64,000 nucleotides of DNA from Maratus speciosus (taxonomy: Eukaryota > Arthropoda > Arachnida > Araneae > Salticidae), in assembly GCA_963932465.1 (NCBI GenBank), contig OZ010788.1:672598484-672662483 (forward strand), written 5' to 3'. A program made the translations under genes and the position numbers. Positions 11,028 to 20,971 of this stretch are shown piece after piece (position 1 is the stretch's first letter; every line of letters begins with the position of its first letter). The notes below the pieces were generated by a model. The model made no database searches. It was not told the origin of the DNA and was given only the letters and a program-made list of their open reading frames with translations.

Positions 11028-12165
11028 CAAGTTGGAAATTGCTCGTCAAACGTGGCAAATGAGGTGCGTTCGTACTATAACTAGTTTTATAATTATTTTT
11101 TGCACCCCATATTGTACTGAATGTATAATTTTTTGCACTTCATAAAGCGCATAGTCTGATACATCATTAAAATGCACTTCCAATATTTTCCCCCCATTCC
11201 CCGTAATGTAACGGATCACTTTTGATTGTCCCTGTAATTAAACTATACATCCGATTTTCCTAAAATTTGAAATAGCTCAACAAAATTTTGCAACAATTAT
11301 ATCTTTAAAATTTCAGATCATTCGGAAGGCTCTAATATCATTAAAATCCACTTGCAATAATTTTTCCCATTGGCCGTAATGTAAAGAAAAACTTTTGACT
11401 GTCCCTGTAATTAAACTATACATCCGATTTTTCTAAAATTTGAAAGGGCTCGACAAAATTTTGCAACAGTTATATCTTTAAAATTTCAGATCATTCGGAA
11501 GGCTCTCATATCATTAAAATGCACTTGCAATAATTTTTCCCATTGGCCGTAATGTAAAGAAAAACTTTTGACTGTCCCTGTAATTAAACTATACATCCGA
11601 TTTTCCTAAAATTTGAAAGGGCTCGACAAAATGTTGCAACAGTTATATCTTTAAAATTTCAGATCATTCGGAAGGCTCTAATATCATTAAAATGCACTTG
11701 CAATAATTTTTCCCATTGGCCGTAATGTAAGGAAAAAATTTGACTGTCCCTGTAATTAAACTATACATCCGATTTTCCTAAAATTTGAAAGGGCTCAACA
11801 AAATTTTGCAACAGTTATATCTTTAAAATTTCAGATCATTCGGAAGGCTGTAATATCATTAAAATGCACTTGCAATAATTTTTCCCATTGGCCGTAATGT
11901 AAAGAAAAACTTTTGACTGTCCCTGTAATTAAACTATACATCCGATTTTCATAAAATTTGAAATGGCTCGACAAAATTTTGCAACAATCATATATTTGAA
12001 ATTTCAGACCATTCGGTTGGGTAGTTTTTGCTCTGTTACATGCGGACAGACAGACGGACGGACAGGCGGACGGACAGACGGACGGACAGACGGACAGACG
12101 GACAGACGGACGGACTGAACGACGACTATAGGTGCTACGTATTTATATAATTACGAACGCACCTA
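11028..12165 (+). mobile_element. Element X with about 180-bp tandem units (copy 1)
   Basis: It begins CAAGTTGGAAATTGC, has TGCGTTCGTACTATAACTAG inside the left end and TATAATTACGAACGCACCT at the right end, so GTGCGTTCGTA is inverted at the termini. The body is about five tandem units with AATTTTTCCCATTGGCCGTA and TGTCCCTGTAATTAAAC. A GGACAGAC-type microsatellite lies near the right end. It sits inside a repeat of the Helitron-like array, whose sequence resumes on the other side. A second copy at 36738-37149 has one unit. Confidence 0.75.
12034..12120 (+). repeat. (GGACAGAC)n-like microsatellite
   Basis: Repeated ACAGACGGACGG words at the right end of element X. A short complementary tract is in copy 2 near 36790. 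Confidence 0.85.
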
Positions 12166-13485
12166 AAAACGGCTCAAAAGATTTTGACAAAACTTTGTAC
12201 TACACCGTTTCTGGACAATATAAAACCAGTGGGCTGGGTCGCATGTTCAAGAAAATTCGATTAGTGGGTCATTTTGGCTCACAATGGGCCAGGGTCAAGC
12301 TAATTGTATTGAAAAAGCGCTTCAAAACATTTTGAAAACATTTTGTATAATACCGTTTCCGAGCATGATAAGACCATTGGGCAGGGTCGCATGTTCAAGA
12401 AAATTCAATCAATGGGTCATTTTTTGTCCTTATGGATCAGGATCAAGCTAACTATATCTAAAAAACGGCTCAAAAGATTTTGACAAAACTTTGTACTACA
12501 CCGTTTCTGGACAATATAAAACCAGTGGGCTGGGTCGCATGTTCAAGAAAATTCGATTAGTGGGTCATTTTGGCTCACAATGGGCCAGGGTCAAGCTAAT
12601 TGTATTGAAAAAGCGCTTCAAAACATTTTGAAAACATTTTGTATAATGCCGTTTCCGAGCATGATAAGACCATTGGGCAGGGTCGCATGTTCAAGAAAAT
12701 TCAATCAATGGGTCATTTTTTGTCCTTATGGATCAGGATCAAGCTAACTATATCTAAAAAACGGCTCAAAAGATTTTGACAAAACTTTGTACTACACCGT
12801 TTTTGGACAATATAAAACCAGTGGGCTGGGTCGCATGCTCAAGAAAATTCTATTAGTGGATCATTTGGGTGATAATGGGTCGGGGTCAAGCCAACGGTAT
12901 CCATCTCAAAAATGTTCAAACAATTTTGACAATTTTTTTTTTTTTGTTATACCGTTTCACAGAACAAAAAAACCATTGAAATAGCTCACACGTTCGATAG
13001 ATTTCGGTTAGTAGTTTTTTGAATCAACGTGGGTCAAGCTTATTTTATCTAGAATATGACTAACGATTTTCACTAAATTTTGTATTCCGTTGTTTTCAGG
13101 TTCGAGAAGAGCGTTATATTAGGTCGCATGTTCGAAAAAATTCGATTAGTGCGTCATTTTGGGTCACTATGTCTCAGGGTCAAGCTAATTGTATCTAAAA
13201 CAGCAAGAATGATTTAGTGGGAATAATATATCGAGATAAACACCAAGCTAATTTTGACCGAGCTTAGCTCGGTCATTCCTACTAGTTATTATAAAACTCG
13301 AAAATATTTCAGAAATTATGGCATATATGTTCATAATAAACTGAAATCCCTCTCAGTTAAATGCTTGTAAAATATTAAATAAACATAACTGAAAATGAAA
13401 CATTGATATCATGTATGCCATTTCTTCTAAAATTTATAGCTGTAGATCAAAAAGAGAGAGAGGGAGAAAAAAAAAAGCAATTTAA

Positions 13486-14070
13486 CAAATTACATCCACC
13501 ATTTGGAAAATGATTTTTTCAAAGACTAAAATTTAAGACATAAAAAATCGCACGGAGTTAGTCATACATTACGTACGCCACGGATTAAACATTAACATTC
13601 CTGGGCCCGTCATGAACAAATTTTAAAAGAAATTTCAGTTTTACAATTTTCGGTACTGTCAATTTTTAAACTTCTACGGAGCTGGTCATACATTACGTAC
13701 GCCATGGATTAAACATTAATATTCCTGGACTCATTTTAAATGAAATTTCATTTTTAAACTTCTAAATATCCCACAATATTACTTTTTATACCTTCGTATA
13801 GAGAAAAAAAAATACATTTTTAATTGCAATTTGTTTGAAAGCTGTATCTCAATTTGTTTCTGAGTTAATAATTTTTTTTGTAGTTTTTATTACTTTTTTG
13901 TCATAGTGGCCACAGAAGTATTCATCTCTGTTGAAAGTAAAGGGAAAATACAGATTACTGTATAGACCCATCAGAAAACGAATAAAATGCGGGATTCAAC
14001 TAATAAAACGCTTCAGATATGTTCTTGATTTTCTACCCTGACCTAGGACAATAACCATTTTTCCAAATGG
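13486..14070 (+). mobile_element. TTAA-bounded element family W (copy 1)
   Basis: Lies between TTAA at 13482-13485 and 14071-14074. ACCATTTGGAAAATG near the left end is inverted as CATTTTTCCAAATGG at the right. It is near-identical over about 585 bp to 31024-31608. Inside, the line CATACATTACGTACGCCA occurs twice about 120 bases apart. 14075-14575 shows only AT-rich sequence. Confidence 0.75.
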
Positions 14071-14578
14071 TTAAAAAAAAAATTTAGATACCAGAAATAA
14101 TAAGCAAAATTTATATAAAGAAGAAGTATTATTTAATACCCCGGAGCATTAATAATATCTTCAAATAATAACGCTGTCTTCAAAGACAACTAGATAAAAC
14201 TCAGGTAAATAGATAGACGCATTATTTAAATAAAAGCGACGAATAAAGTTATCTCTGGTTTATGATTGATATCCACAATGGACGTTTTACATTAAATAAA
14301 AAATGTTTTACACATTTTCTTATTTATTTCTATATACTAAATATATTGCTCTTAAAAATTTTTATTAAAAGAAACAATTTCTTAAAGATGTTCAATGATT
14401 TTTATGCGAGCATATTTAAAATTTTGCGCAGCTAAAAATAAAAATTACTTTGCGAATATTTTAGAAAGCATCGAGTTTCGATTTTGAAACAGCCTATAAA
14501 ACAAACAAAGTTTTGTTTTTTTCCAAGTATAGATACATGTGAATATGGTGTAGCGAAGTTCCTTTTTAAAATGGCTTA

Positions 14579-15034
14579 ACTATAGATGCAAAGTTTTACG
14601 CTTTTTTTTCCTACCGCTATTTTTTAACAGAGAAGCCCAGTGGTGTATTGGTCAGCACCCTTGTCTGCCGCACCGCAGGTCGAGAGTTCGGCTCCCGACT
14701 GGGCAAGGTTCACTCAGCCTTTCATTCCTTTGGGGTCGATAAAATGAGTACCAAGCTTGCTTGGGAACTAAACACCGAGGGTCTCGCGTTAGGTTGACCA
14801 CGTGGCCGGGACGCATGCTGCATAGCACCTCGGGGCCCAGGGTCAAGAAAACAGAGAAGGGCGCTGTCGGCCCAGATCCTTCTTGGATTGTATAGCCACA
14901 GAGTTTTAGTTTAGTTAGTTATTTTTTAACAGAGAAATTTGTCTTATTTGATGATCGAAAACAGGATTAAATAAGGCAAATTTTTCTGATTAAAAATAGT
15001 GGTAGGAAAAAAGCGTAAAAGTTGGCAGCTATGG
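14579..15034. mobile_element. Fold-back element family H interrupted by a SINE
   Basis: The ends CTATAGATGCAAAGTTTTACG and, read inwards from the right, CATAGCTGCCAACTTTTACG face each other. Matching TTTTTTCCTACC words lie just inside. The intact relative is 49821-49982. The SINE at 14635-14919 was inserted after the fold-back element. Confidence 0.7.
14635..14919 (+). mobile_element. tRNA-headed SINE with 17-bp target duplication
   Basis: The 5' part (14635-14706) is a tRNA-like unit with perfectly pairing ends GCCCAGT and ACTGGGC, an A-box-like TGGTGTATTGGTC and a B-box GAGTTCGGCTC. A body with CCTTTGGGGTCGATAAAATG follows, a core that recalls the tRNA-derived SINEs of several invertebrate groups. 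The tail is TTTAGTTTAGTTAG. The 17-base direct repeat TATTTTTTAACAGAGAA flanks it at 14618-14634 and 14920-14936, showing target-primed insertion. The minus-strand open frame here is a reverse reading of the tRNA head. Confidence 0.85.
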
Positions 15035-15039
15035 CTTAA

Positions 15040-15250
15040 ACCTTTCCGGCGCAGAAAAATGTAGAAATGATGGACTGACACCAGAATTTACAAATAAATT
15101 TATTTGAAAAAAAAAAAAAGAAAAAAAAAACTTGCTTATTTTCCTGTACTTTATAAAAGGAAAATTATAATTAAATATTCTTGGTGCCGTTTGTCAGTTT
15201 TGGAATTAAAATTAGGAGCCCTTTTTTTGTGGACGCAGCCCACTAAAGGG
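15040..15250 (-). mobile_element. TTAA MITE family B, inverted, A-run expanded
   Basis: Between TTAA sites at 15036-15039 and 15251-15254. It reads ACCTTTCCGGCGC to CACTAAAGGG, with GACTGACACCAGAATTT and TATTCTTGGTGCCGT inside. An A-rich run near 15107-15130 is expanded relative to other copies. 15255-15890 is AT-rich with no feature seen. Confidence 0.8.
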
Positions 15251-16083
15251 TTAAAAGAATCTTTTTTTAAAATAATAGATAGATAGTAAATGTTATTACT
15301 TTAATTAGTTTTTTATAACTTTGTATATTTACGTAATAATTCAGAACCCGAAACTCAATAAAATAAGTGTAAAATCACCATCAGAAATTTAAATTTCATC
15401 TAATTTATTTAGCAATTTTAGTAAAATATTTAGTAAAATTATAAATCAGAGCAATATCTTTGAGAATATACTAAGAATTTTCTTGAATTACTTTTTTTAT
15501 TATGTTTAATAATAATAAAAAGAAATCTTAAACTTGGTTTTTGTGAGAATCCCGTTGTACCGAGCAACTGCTATGGTCATGAAATCATGGTCATTACCAT
15601 TCTAATCGAGTATCATGAATATTTCAATCTATTTATGTAACCTTCTGTGTTTTGTTATACACTCGCGCCATCTTTTGAGGTACAGCGTAACTACTGCGAC
15701 ATATAGTAATGAAAGGATCTTTGCCATCGTTTTTAAGTACTTAAAAAGCTTTAAATTAAAGAGATAAAGAAGGGGAGGGAAGAGAGGGGTCTATTACAGC
15801 TCTTTATGAGAAATATTAGCTTTGAGGAACATTGTAAAAATGCATTTTGCTAAAGTGTATTTGTTAAAAAAGAACCTAAAGAGACAAACTGGACCCTAGA
15901 ACACCGGGAATTTTACTCAAGTTTTACAGAAAAAAATTTCTGTACCAGAATTTTTATTTTAAAGCTCTTTAACTTATTTATTCAACTTATTTTTGATTGA
16001 TTTATATACAGTAAAACCCGCTTAAGACGTGTTACAAGGGACTGCAGAAAAGTTGCGAATTAAGCGGCATTGCGTATTCAAAG

Positions 16084-16247
16084 CTGCCACAGGTGACTAT
16101 TTTTCTATTATATTCGCACCAATTTAAGAAAAATAAATTTTGTACTATATTTCTCTTGCAAATGCTTTCAAACTGTATGTCAAAGATTTCTGTTTTGAGA
16201 AATTGGTGCGAGGTAGAATTAAAAAAAAAAGTCGCCTGTGGCAGCCC
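16084..16247. mobile_element. Fold-back MITE family I (copy 1)
   Basis: CTGCCACAGGTGACTATTTT at the left is inverted as AGTCGCCTGTGGCAG at the right, with a second pair around TTCGCACCAATTT. It is homologous to 27015-27197. Confidence 0.75.
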
Positions 16248-16257
16248 TACGTTTTAA

Positions 16258-16458
16258 CCCTTTCGCGGGCGGTGTCCTTAAAAAAAGGACACCTAATTTT
16301 TATTTTACTGGCACCCAAAATATTTAATTAGAAATTTCCTTTTATAACGCACTTCAAAATAAGCAAGTTCGTATATTCTAATAAATTCGTTTATAAATTC
16401 TGGTGTCAGTCCATTATTTCATCAGTTTGTATACAGAATTTATCCGTGCCGGAAAGGG
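16258..16458 (+). mobile_element. TTAA MITE family B (copy 3)
   Basis: 201 bp between TTAA at 16254-16257 and 16459-16462, reading CCCTTTCGCGGGCGGTGTCC to GTGCCGGAAAGGG. Just inside the left end TGTCCTTAAAAAAAGGACA forms a small hairpin. Confidence 0.85.
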
Positions 16459-16550
16459 TTAAATGCTATTTGAATAATTTTTCAAGAACTGGGATTAGTT
16501 ACACATCAAATCCTCTAAATGATCATTAGAACTTTCATTTATATATTTAA

Positions 16551-16760
16551 CCCCTTGAAGGGCGGTGATTCATTTTTGCACCATTTAATTTTTCTTTCTA
16601 AATGCCACAATGGCACCAGAATTTTAGAATGAAAAATTTTCTTTTATCACGTACGAAAAGAAAAGCTTTTACTTATTTTCAAATAAATTTGTTTTTAAAT
16701 CCCTATGTCATTCAATGATTTCAGCATTTTACGCATAGAAGTGCTTTGCACCTGACAGGG
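16551..16760 (+). mobile_element. TTAA MITE family B' (uninterrupted copy)
   Basis: Between TTAA at 16547-16550 and 16761-16764, reading CCCCTTGAAGGGCGGTG to GCACCTGACAGGG. It is the uninterrupted relative of 19690-20091. Confidence 0.75.
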
Positions 16761-16909
16761 TTAAGATCGAAATTTGTGTTTTTTGCACATATTTATGCTA
16801 CAATTCAACTGTATGCTACAGTTTAACTCATTGTTTGGGTTTTATAGAAGTGACTTTAATAATAACTGAAAATAAAAATGCATTCACATATGACTTTATT
16901 GTCGATTAA

Positions 16910-17218
16910 CCCACTCGCTGCGTAATTGTTTTATCAAAATAGCTTCAAAAATTACGTATTTAACCGCTTCGCGACGAGCGTCTTTTAAGAATCTTTATTC
17001 TTTTGTCACCGGTTTTACAAAACAAAATTTTTGTCTAATTTAATCGGGAAAATGCTCCAATTAAATAAAGCAAAATTTACAATAAAATAAATAACTGTGG
17101 GAATAATCAGGGAGAGTAAATTAGACGGAAAAAATGCATCCCCGAGGAAATCTCGGGTTGCACAAATTTAGTTACTTTTACGTTGCCCGAGGAAATCCCG
17201 GGTTGCGCAATGAGAGGG
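16910..17218 (+). mobile_element. TTAA MITE composite D with C inside (copy 2)
   Basis: Outer ends CCACTCGCTGCG and GAGAGGG lie between TTAA at 16906-16909 and 17219-17222. The inner family C element starts after TTAA at 16960-16963 and ends near 17116 with a decayed site. Confidence 0.8.
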
Positions 17219-17301
17219 TTAATACGTTAGAACCAAAAACAAAGGAACAGAAATAATTTTTCTTATACTCTATTTTTTTTAACACAAACCAAAAATATTA
17301 A

Positions 17302-17511
17302 CCCTTTCCGGTGCGGAGCAATTCTCTTTATAAATTGATGGAATAATCGACTGACACCAGAATTTATAAACGAATTTATTAGAAAATACGAATTTGCTTG
17401 TTTTCACGTACATTATAAAAGGAAAATTTTAATTAAATATTCTTGGTGCCGTTAGTCAGTTTTGGAATTAAAATTAGGTGTTTTTTTTTAAGGACACAGC
17501 TCTCGAAAGTG
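17302..17511 (-). mobile_element. TTAA MITE family B (copy 4)
   Basis: Between TTAA at 17298-17301 and 17512-17515, starting CCCTTTCCGGTGCGGAG. It is in the orientation of the copy at 15040. Confidence 0.8.
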
Positions 17512-17707
17512 TTAAATATTTGAAGCACAAACCCAGTTATTAAAATCATATTTAGAACTTGTGATAACGTGTATCCTTGTAATCTGTCCTTATTTTTTTA
17601 TATAATAAGAAAAAGCTATCCTTATTAATCCCTGTATAAAAAAATATTGTTAGAATAGCAAAGAGTAAACAAATCACAGAAAACATACCGTAAACATATC
17701 CCAAAAA

Positions 17708-18116
17708 TGACTGATGGATTTTAAAATTCTGCAACTTGCAAACGGTGGCAGATATTAACAAAATTCTTCCAGGAGGGTTATGTTAGTTTTTTACTGTGAT
17801 TCCTGATTTTAATTCGAATTTCAAACATTAGATGGCGCTTTGAGAAATAGGTGATAATTTCAGACCGGATTTTTGATACTTCGGGATGCATTCGAAACAT
17901 TTTAATCTCCTTTTTTTTGCATGGTAGAAGAAAAAGGACGAAAAATCGAGCCTCGATTTAGTACCTATTGCTTGCAGCGCCATCTATCGCTGAAATTTGT
18001 AGTTAAGATTAGAAATCGCAGCATAAAAACTCCTAACATCGTACATAATCCTCCTGCAATTTTTTTTAAATACCTGTCCCCGTTTGCTAGTTTTTGACTT
18101 TTAAAATCCAGGGATG
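17708..18116. mobile_element. Fold-back element family U
   Basis: The left 120-200 bases (CAAACGGTGGCAGATATT, GGAGGGTTATGTTAG, TAGATGGCGCT) recur in reverse complement at the right (AGCGCCATCTA, ATAATCCTCCTGCA, CCCCGTTTGCTAG). The two minus-strand frames here look membrane-protein-like, but they lie on the two arms and encode different residues for homologous DNA. Confidence 0.7.
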
Positions 18117-18164
18117 CTCGGTAAAATAAATATGCAACCGCAGTCATTGGAATTCGCGTCTTAA

Positions 18165-18891
18165 GGGGGTCCGGGACATATATTAAAATAATTTTTATTT
18201 ATTGAGTTAAAATTCTGAATTTTTTTGTGATGGTTAACCTTATCATTTGTAAACAAAATCACCTGATAAAACTTCTCATAATTTTTTTTAATTTAAAATT
18301 TAAAATTTATTAAAAAAAGTGGGGTAAATTAAAATCGTTATAACTTGGAATATTATTTATAGAATTTCAATTTTTTTTCATTTAAATAAACAGAAATATA
18401 TAGGTTTTAATTTTCATTCAGCATTTTTAAAAATATTAATTTATAAAAAAATTAAAAATATTTAACAAAAAAAAATTTAAAAAAGTGGTGCAACTTAAAA
18501 AAAAAAAAAAAAATCATATTTTCAAATGTAAATACTTTTTTTCAAATATGCTGGATCAAAATTAAAGAAAAACAATAGAAAAAGATATGTTCAAAGTTTG
18601 AAACTGTTATCTTTAACGGTTCTCGAGTTATAAGAATTTAAATACGAGAAATGGTGAAAAAACCTATCATGAAGAAAAACGCAATTTTACAAGAAGTCGT
18701 TTCCATCACAGCCATTGCTTGAAAGCTAGATTCTGAAAACAAACCAAAACGAAAAATATAATTTTTTTGTTGTTGTTCTAATTCAGATAGAACATGATTT
18801 AAATGTCATTTTAATCAGGAAAAAACATAGAAATTTTTAACGAAATAAAATGTTTTTGCAATATTTGAAGATTTTTGCGTCCCGGACCCCC
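18165..18891. mobile_element. TTAA-bounded element family T, 727 bp
   Basis: Lies between TTAA at 18161-18164 and 18892-18895, with termini GGGGGTCCGGGAC and GTCCCGGACCCCC in perfect inversion. The body is very AT-rich and non-coding. Confidence 0.85.
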
Positions 18892-19193
18892 TTAATCGGT
18901 ATTTTTTCCCTCAAGGGACCAAAACTCTATCGCGTATTAAGCGGGAACGCGTAATAACTGTTCGCGTATTAAACCTGATATTTTTACATTAGTCTAATGG
19001 TGATGCTCAAAGTACTGGAAAAAACCGCGTGTCAAGCGGGATCGCGTATTAACTGTGAGCGTCTTAATCGTGTCCGACTGTATTTAGTTTATTTTAAAGA
19101 CATTTCTGGTTTGAATAAATATTTTGAATGTACTGGTAGGCAGAGAGTTAAATGAAATAATCTTTTGATGGGTCTTGATATCCAAACTATTAA

Positions 19194-19386
19194 CAATACA
19201 AACGTGGGCTATTTTACTCAAGTTTTATAAAAAGTGTTTCAAACCAGAATTTTTATTATTACTTACTTAATTAGCCAATTTTCGTGTTTTATACATTAAA
19301 CATACCTTAAGAAGGTATTTCAGATTCGAATCGATTATTTTCAATTCGGCAAGGTGTCAAAATGACCCCAAACGACGGCTGTAGTC
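19194..19386 (+). mobile_element. Diverged TTAA MITE family F (copy 3)
   Basis: Shares TTTTACTCAAGTTTTA, ACCAGAATTTTTATT and the later GGTATTTCAG line with family F. It is flanked by TTAA at 19190-19193 and 19387-19390. The terminal inverted repeat is weak. Confidence 0.55.
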
Positions 19387-19689
19387 TTAACAAAATGAAA
19401 TTAGATTATCGGGAGTTTGAAATGGTTAAAGCAAGATTTTTTTTCTTCTAAATAAGCGTGTATTCGAAAATACAGGTTTTTTTTTTTTCTCTTTTGGATT
19501 AAAAGTTTTAAATAGATTTTGGTACTAAATTATTTAAATAAAGAATTTTTTGACGAAAAAGGGCCTTTACTTATTGATTTTTTTTAAAAAGTTATATACC
19601 TGAATGAAAATATTTTGATAAAAAACCATCATTTTAAGACCTATCGTTTGAGATTAGATAAGGATCGGAAACTTACATAAATGCATTAA

Positions 19690-20091
19690 CACTTTCAGGA
19701 GCGGTGGTTTCATAAAGATACCACTTAGTTTTAATTCCCAAACAGTACAATGGCACCAGAATTTTGATAAAATATTTTCCACTTAACCCCTTCGGGACGA
19801 GCGTCTTTTACAGTATTTTCAACCTTTAATCACCGGTTTCTTAAGACAGAAATTTTTGCCTAATTGAATCGGGAAAATGCTCGGATTAAATAAGGCAAAA
19901 TTTACAGGTGAGAATAATCCCCGATTCTGGGCGCCTTACGCGGCACGATTGCCGGTCGCTCGTGCCCAAGGGGTTAATGTGAAAGTGAAATGTAGCGTTA
20001 TTCTTATTTCCAATTAAATTTGTTGGTAAATTTCGGTGCCATTCATGTATTTCAACACTTTAGCATTGAAAATGCTTTGCCCCTGAAAGGT
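19690..20091 (+). mobile_element. TTAA MITE family B' split by a family C MITE
   Basis: The two halves match 16551-16760. The break holds a 187-bp family C element (19787-19973, ends CCCCTTCGGGACGAGCG and CCAAGGGG) between two TTAA copies at 19783-19786 and 19974-19977. The uninterrupted relative has no such insert. This is clear evidence of a TTAA-targeted insertion. Confidence 0.85.
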
Positions 20092-20227
20092 TTAACTGCT
20101 TTGAAACACGCGATATTTAGCGGATGACGCCGGCGAGATCTTTATGCAGATGATCCATACCCCAATGTCTCCATGCAATGGGAAATTTTGAAATCTTATG
20201 AAATTCAATAGACTTTTAACGTTATTA

Positions 20228-20917
20228 TTACTTGCTTGTATCTGTACAAGAAGAAAGAATTGGATTCGTGAAATTTTTCGAATTCCGGTTTTCGACGGAT
20301 TGACACGTTTTAAGGATCAATGATCCCCCAAAATATATTTTTACAAAATGTAAAACACATTTTGTGGGCCCTCTACCTCAAGAAATAATGCACGGATTTA
20401 ACAAAACTTTAGATTCAGTTAGTCGCTGATTTGATATTGACTAGTTTTTGGTGTAAATTGGCCAACAGATGGCGCTGAAATGCTGCATTTCTCACGATTT
20501 CAGCTAATAGAACTAATGCATTGATCTTCATGAAACGTCATATTCACTTATTCCCTGATATAAGTTGGTGCTGATTATTTCTTCGTATTTTTTCCTTCGA
20601 TGGCGCATTTTTCATGATTTCCGAAATTGCTAAATCTCAAGAACTAATGCACAGATTTTCATTAAACTTCAGATTCAGTTATACTTTGATATAATATGGT
20701 GCTTATTACGTTTTGGTGTAAATCGCCCGAATTTGTTATGAATTACGCGACTTTAGTGGTAGTCATAACTCAAGAACTAATGCTCGGAATTTCATATCTT
20801 TAAAATCTCCATGATGGGCATAAATTATCATTTAATTTTGGCTCTGTTATAGCGAAGTTTGAAGTATTAACATATCTGAGATAAAAGAAAATTTTGGGAT
20901 TACCACATCCGACTAGT
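20228..20917 (+). mobile_element. Element K (copy 1), CTAGT-ended with internal sub-repeats
   Basis: Begins TTACTTGCTTGTATCTGTAC and ends TTTTGGGATTACCACATCCG followed by ACTAG. The interior repeats a unit of about 150 bp with CAAGAACTAATGCACGG, a TTCATGAAAC line and CAGATGGCGCTGAAATGCTG. Copies are at 31658-32279 (minus) and 53788-54404. No coding frame is seen. It is possibly Helitron-related, but no hairpin is evident. Confidence 0.65.
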
Positions 20918-20971
20918 TAGGTTATTATGTTTCTAATGCGGTATAAAAATGATAGTGTCATTGTCATCATA

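Larger units (their letters stand above)
8931..13285 (+). mobile_element. Helitron-like element with about 145-bp internal repeats
   Basis: About twenty diverged tandem units carry ACGGCTCTAACGATTTTGAC, GTTTTCGGGCACGA and AAAATTCGATTAGTGGGTCA. At the right end the hairpin GACCGAGC-TTA-GCTCGGTC (13256-13274) is followed within eight bases by CTAG (13282-13285), the layout of a Helitron 3' terminus. The left end is taken as TC before TTATACTATAATGCGAGC. No Rep/helicase is present, so it would be non-autonomous. It is split by 11028-12165. The Helitron class is an inference; the repeats and hairpin are directly visible. Confidence 0.6.
16009..19080. mobile_element. pogo/Tigger-like element, 3,072 bp, with later inserts
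   Basis: The left end CAGTAAAACCCGCTTAAGACG faces a right end that reads inwards CAGTCGGACACGATTAAGACG. TA lies outside both. The tract GCGTATTAAGCGGGAACGCG near 18931 repeats the sub-terminal words. No transposase sequence was recognised, so it appears non-autonomous. Its interior hosts at least six other elements (16084-18891), which account for much of the length. Confidence 0.8.
15894..19147 (+). mobile_element. TTAA MITE family F split by a 3.1-kb pogo-like element
   Basis: The left half (15894-16008) and right half (19081-19147) together match the intact copy 5214-5413. The right TTAA is at 19148-19151; the left one has decayed. The break falls at a TA present once in the intact copy. 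Confidence 0.8.

Noticed and set aside
12132..12984. Two frames sharing YYTVSGQYKTSGLGRM-like sequence
   Set aside because: The similarity is that of the tandem array units; stops appear in most units.
8931..13285. CRISPR-like array
   Set aside because: Units are about 145 bp and drift along their whole length without unique spacers; the context is eukaryotic and transposon-rich.
14652..14846. Minus-strand frame with PCPVGSRTLDLRCG
   Set aside because: Reverse reading of the tRNA-like head and body of the SINE at 14635-14919.
17552..18147. Two minus-strand frames that look like short membrane proteins, with possible splice sites
   Set aside because: They lie on the two arms of the fold-back element 17708-18116; homologous DNA is read in opposite senses and nothing is conserved.
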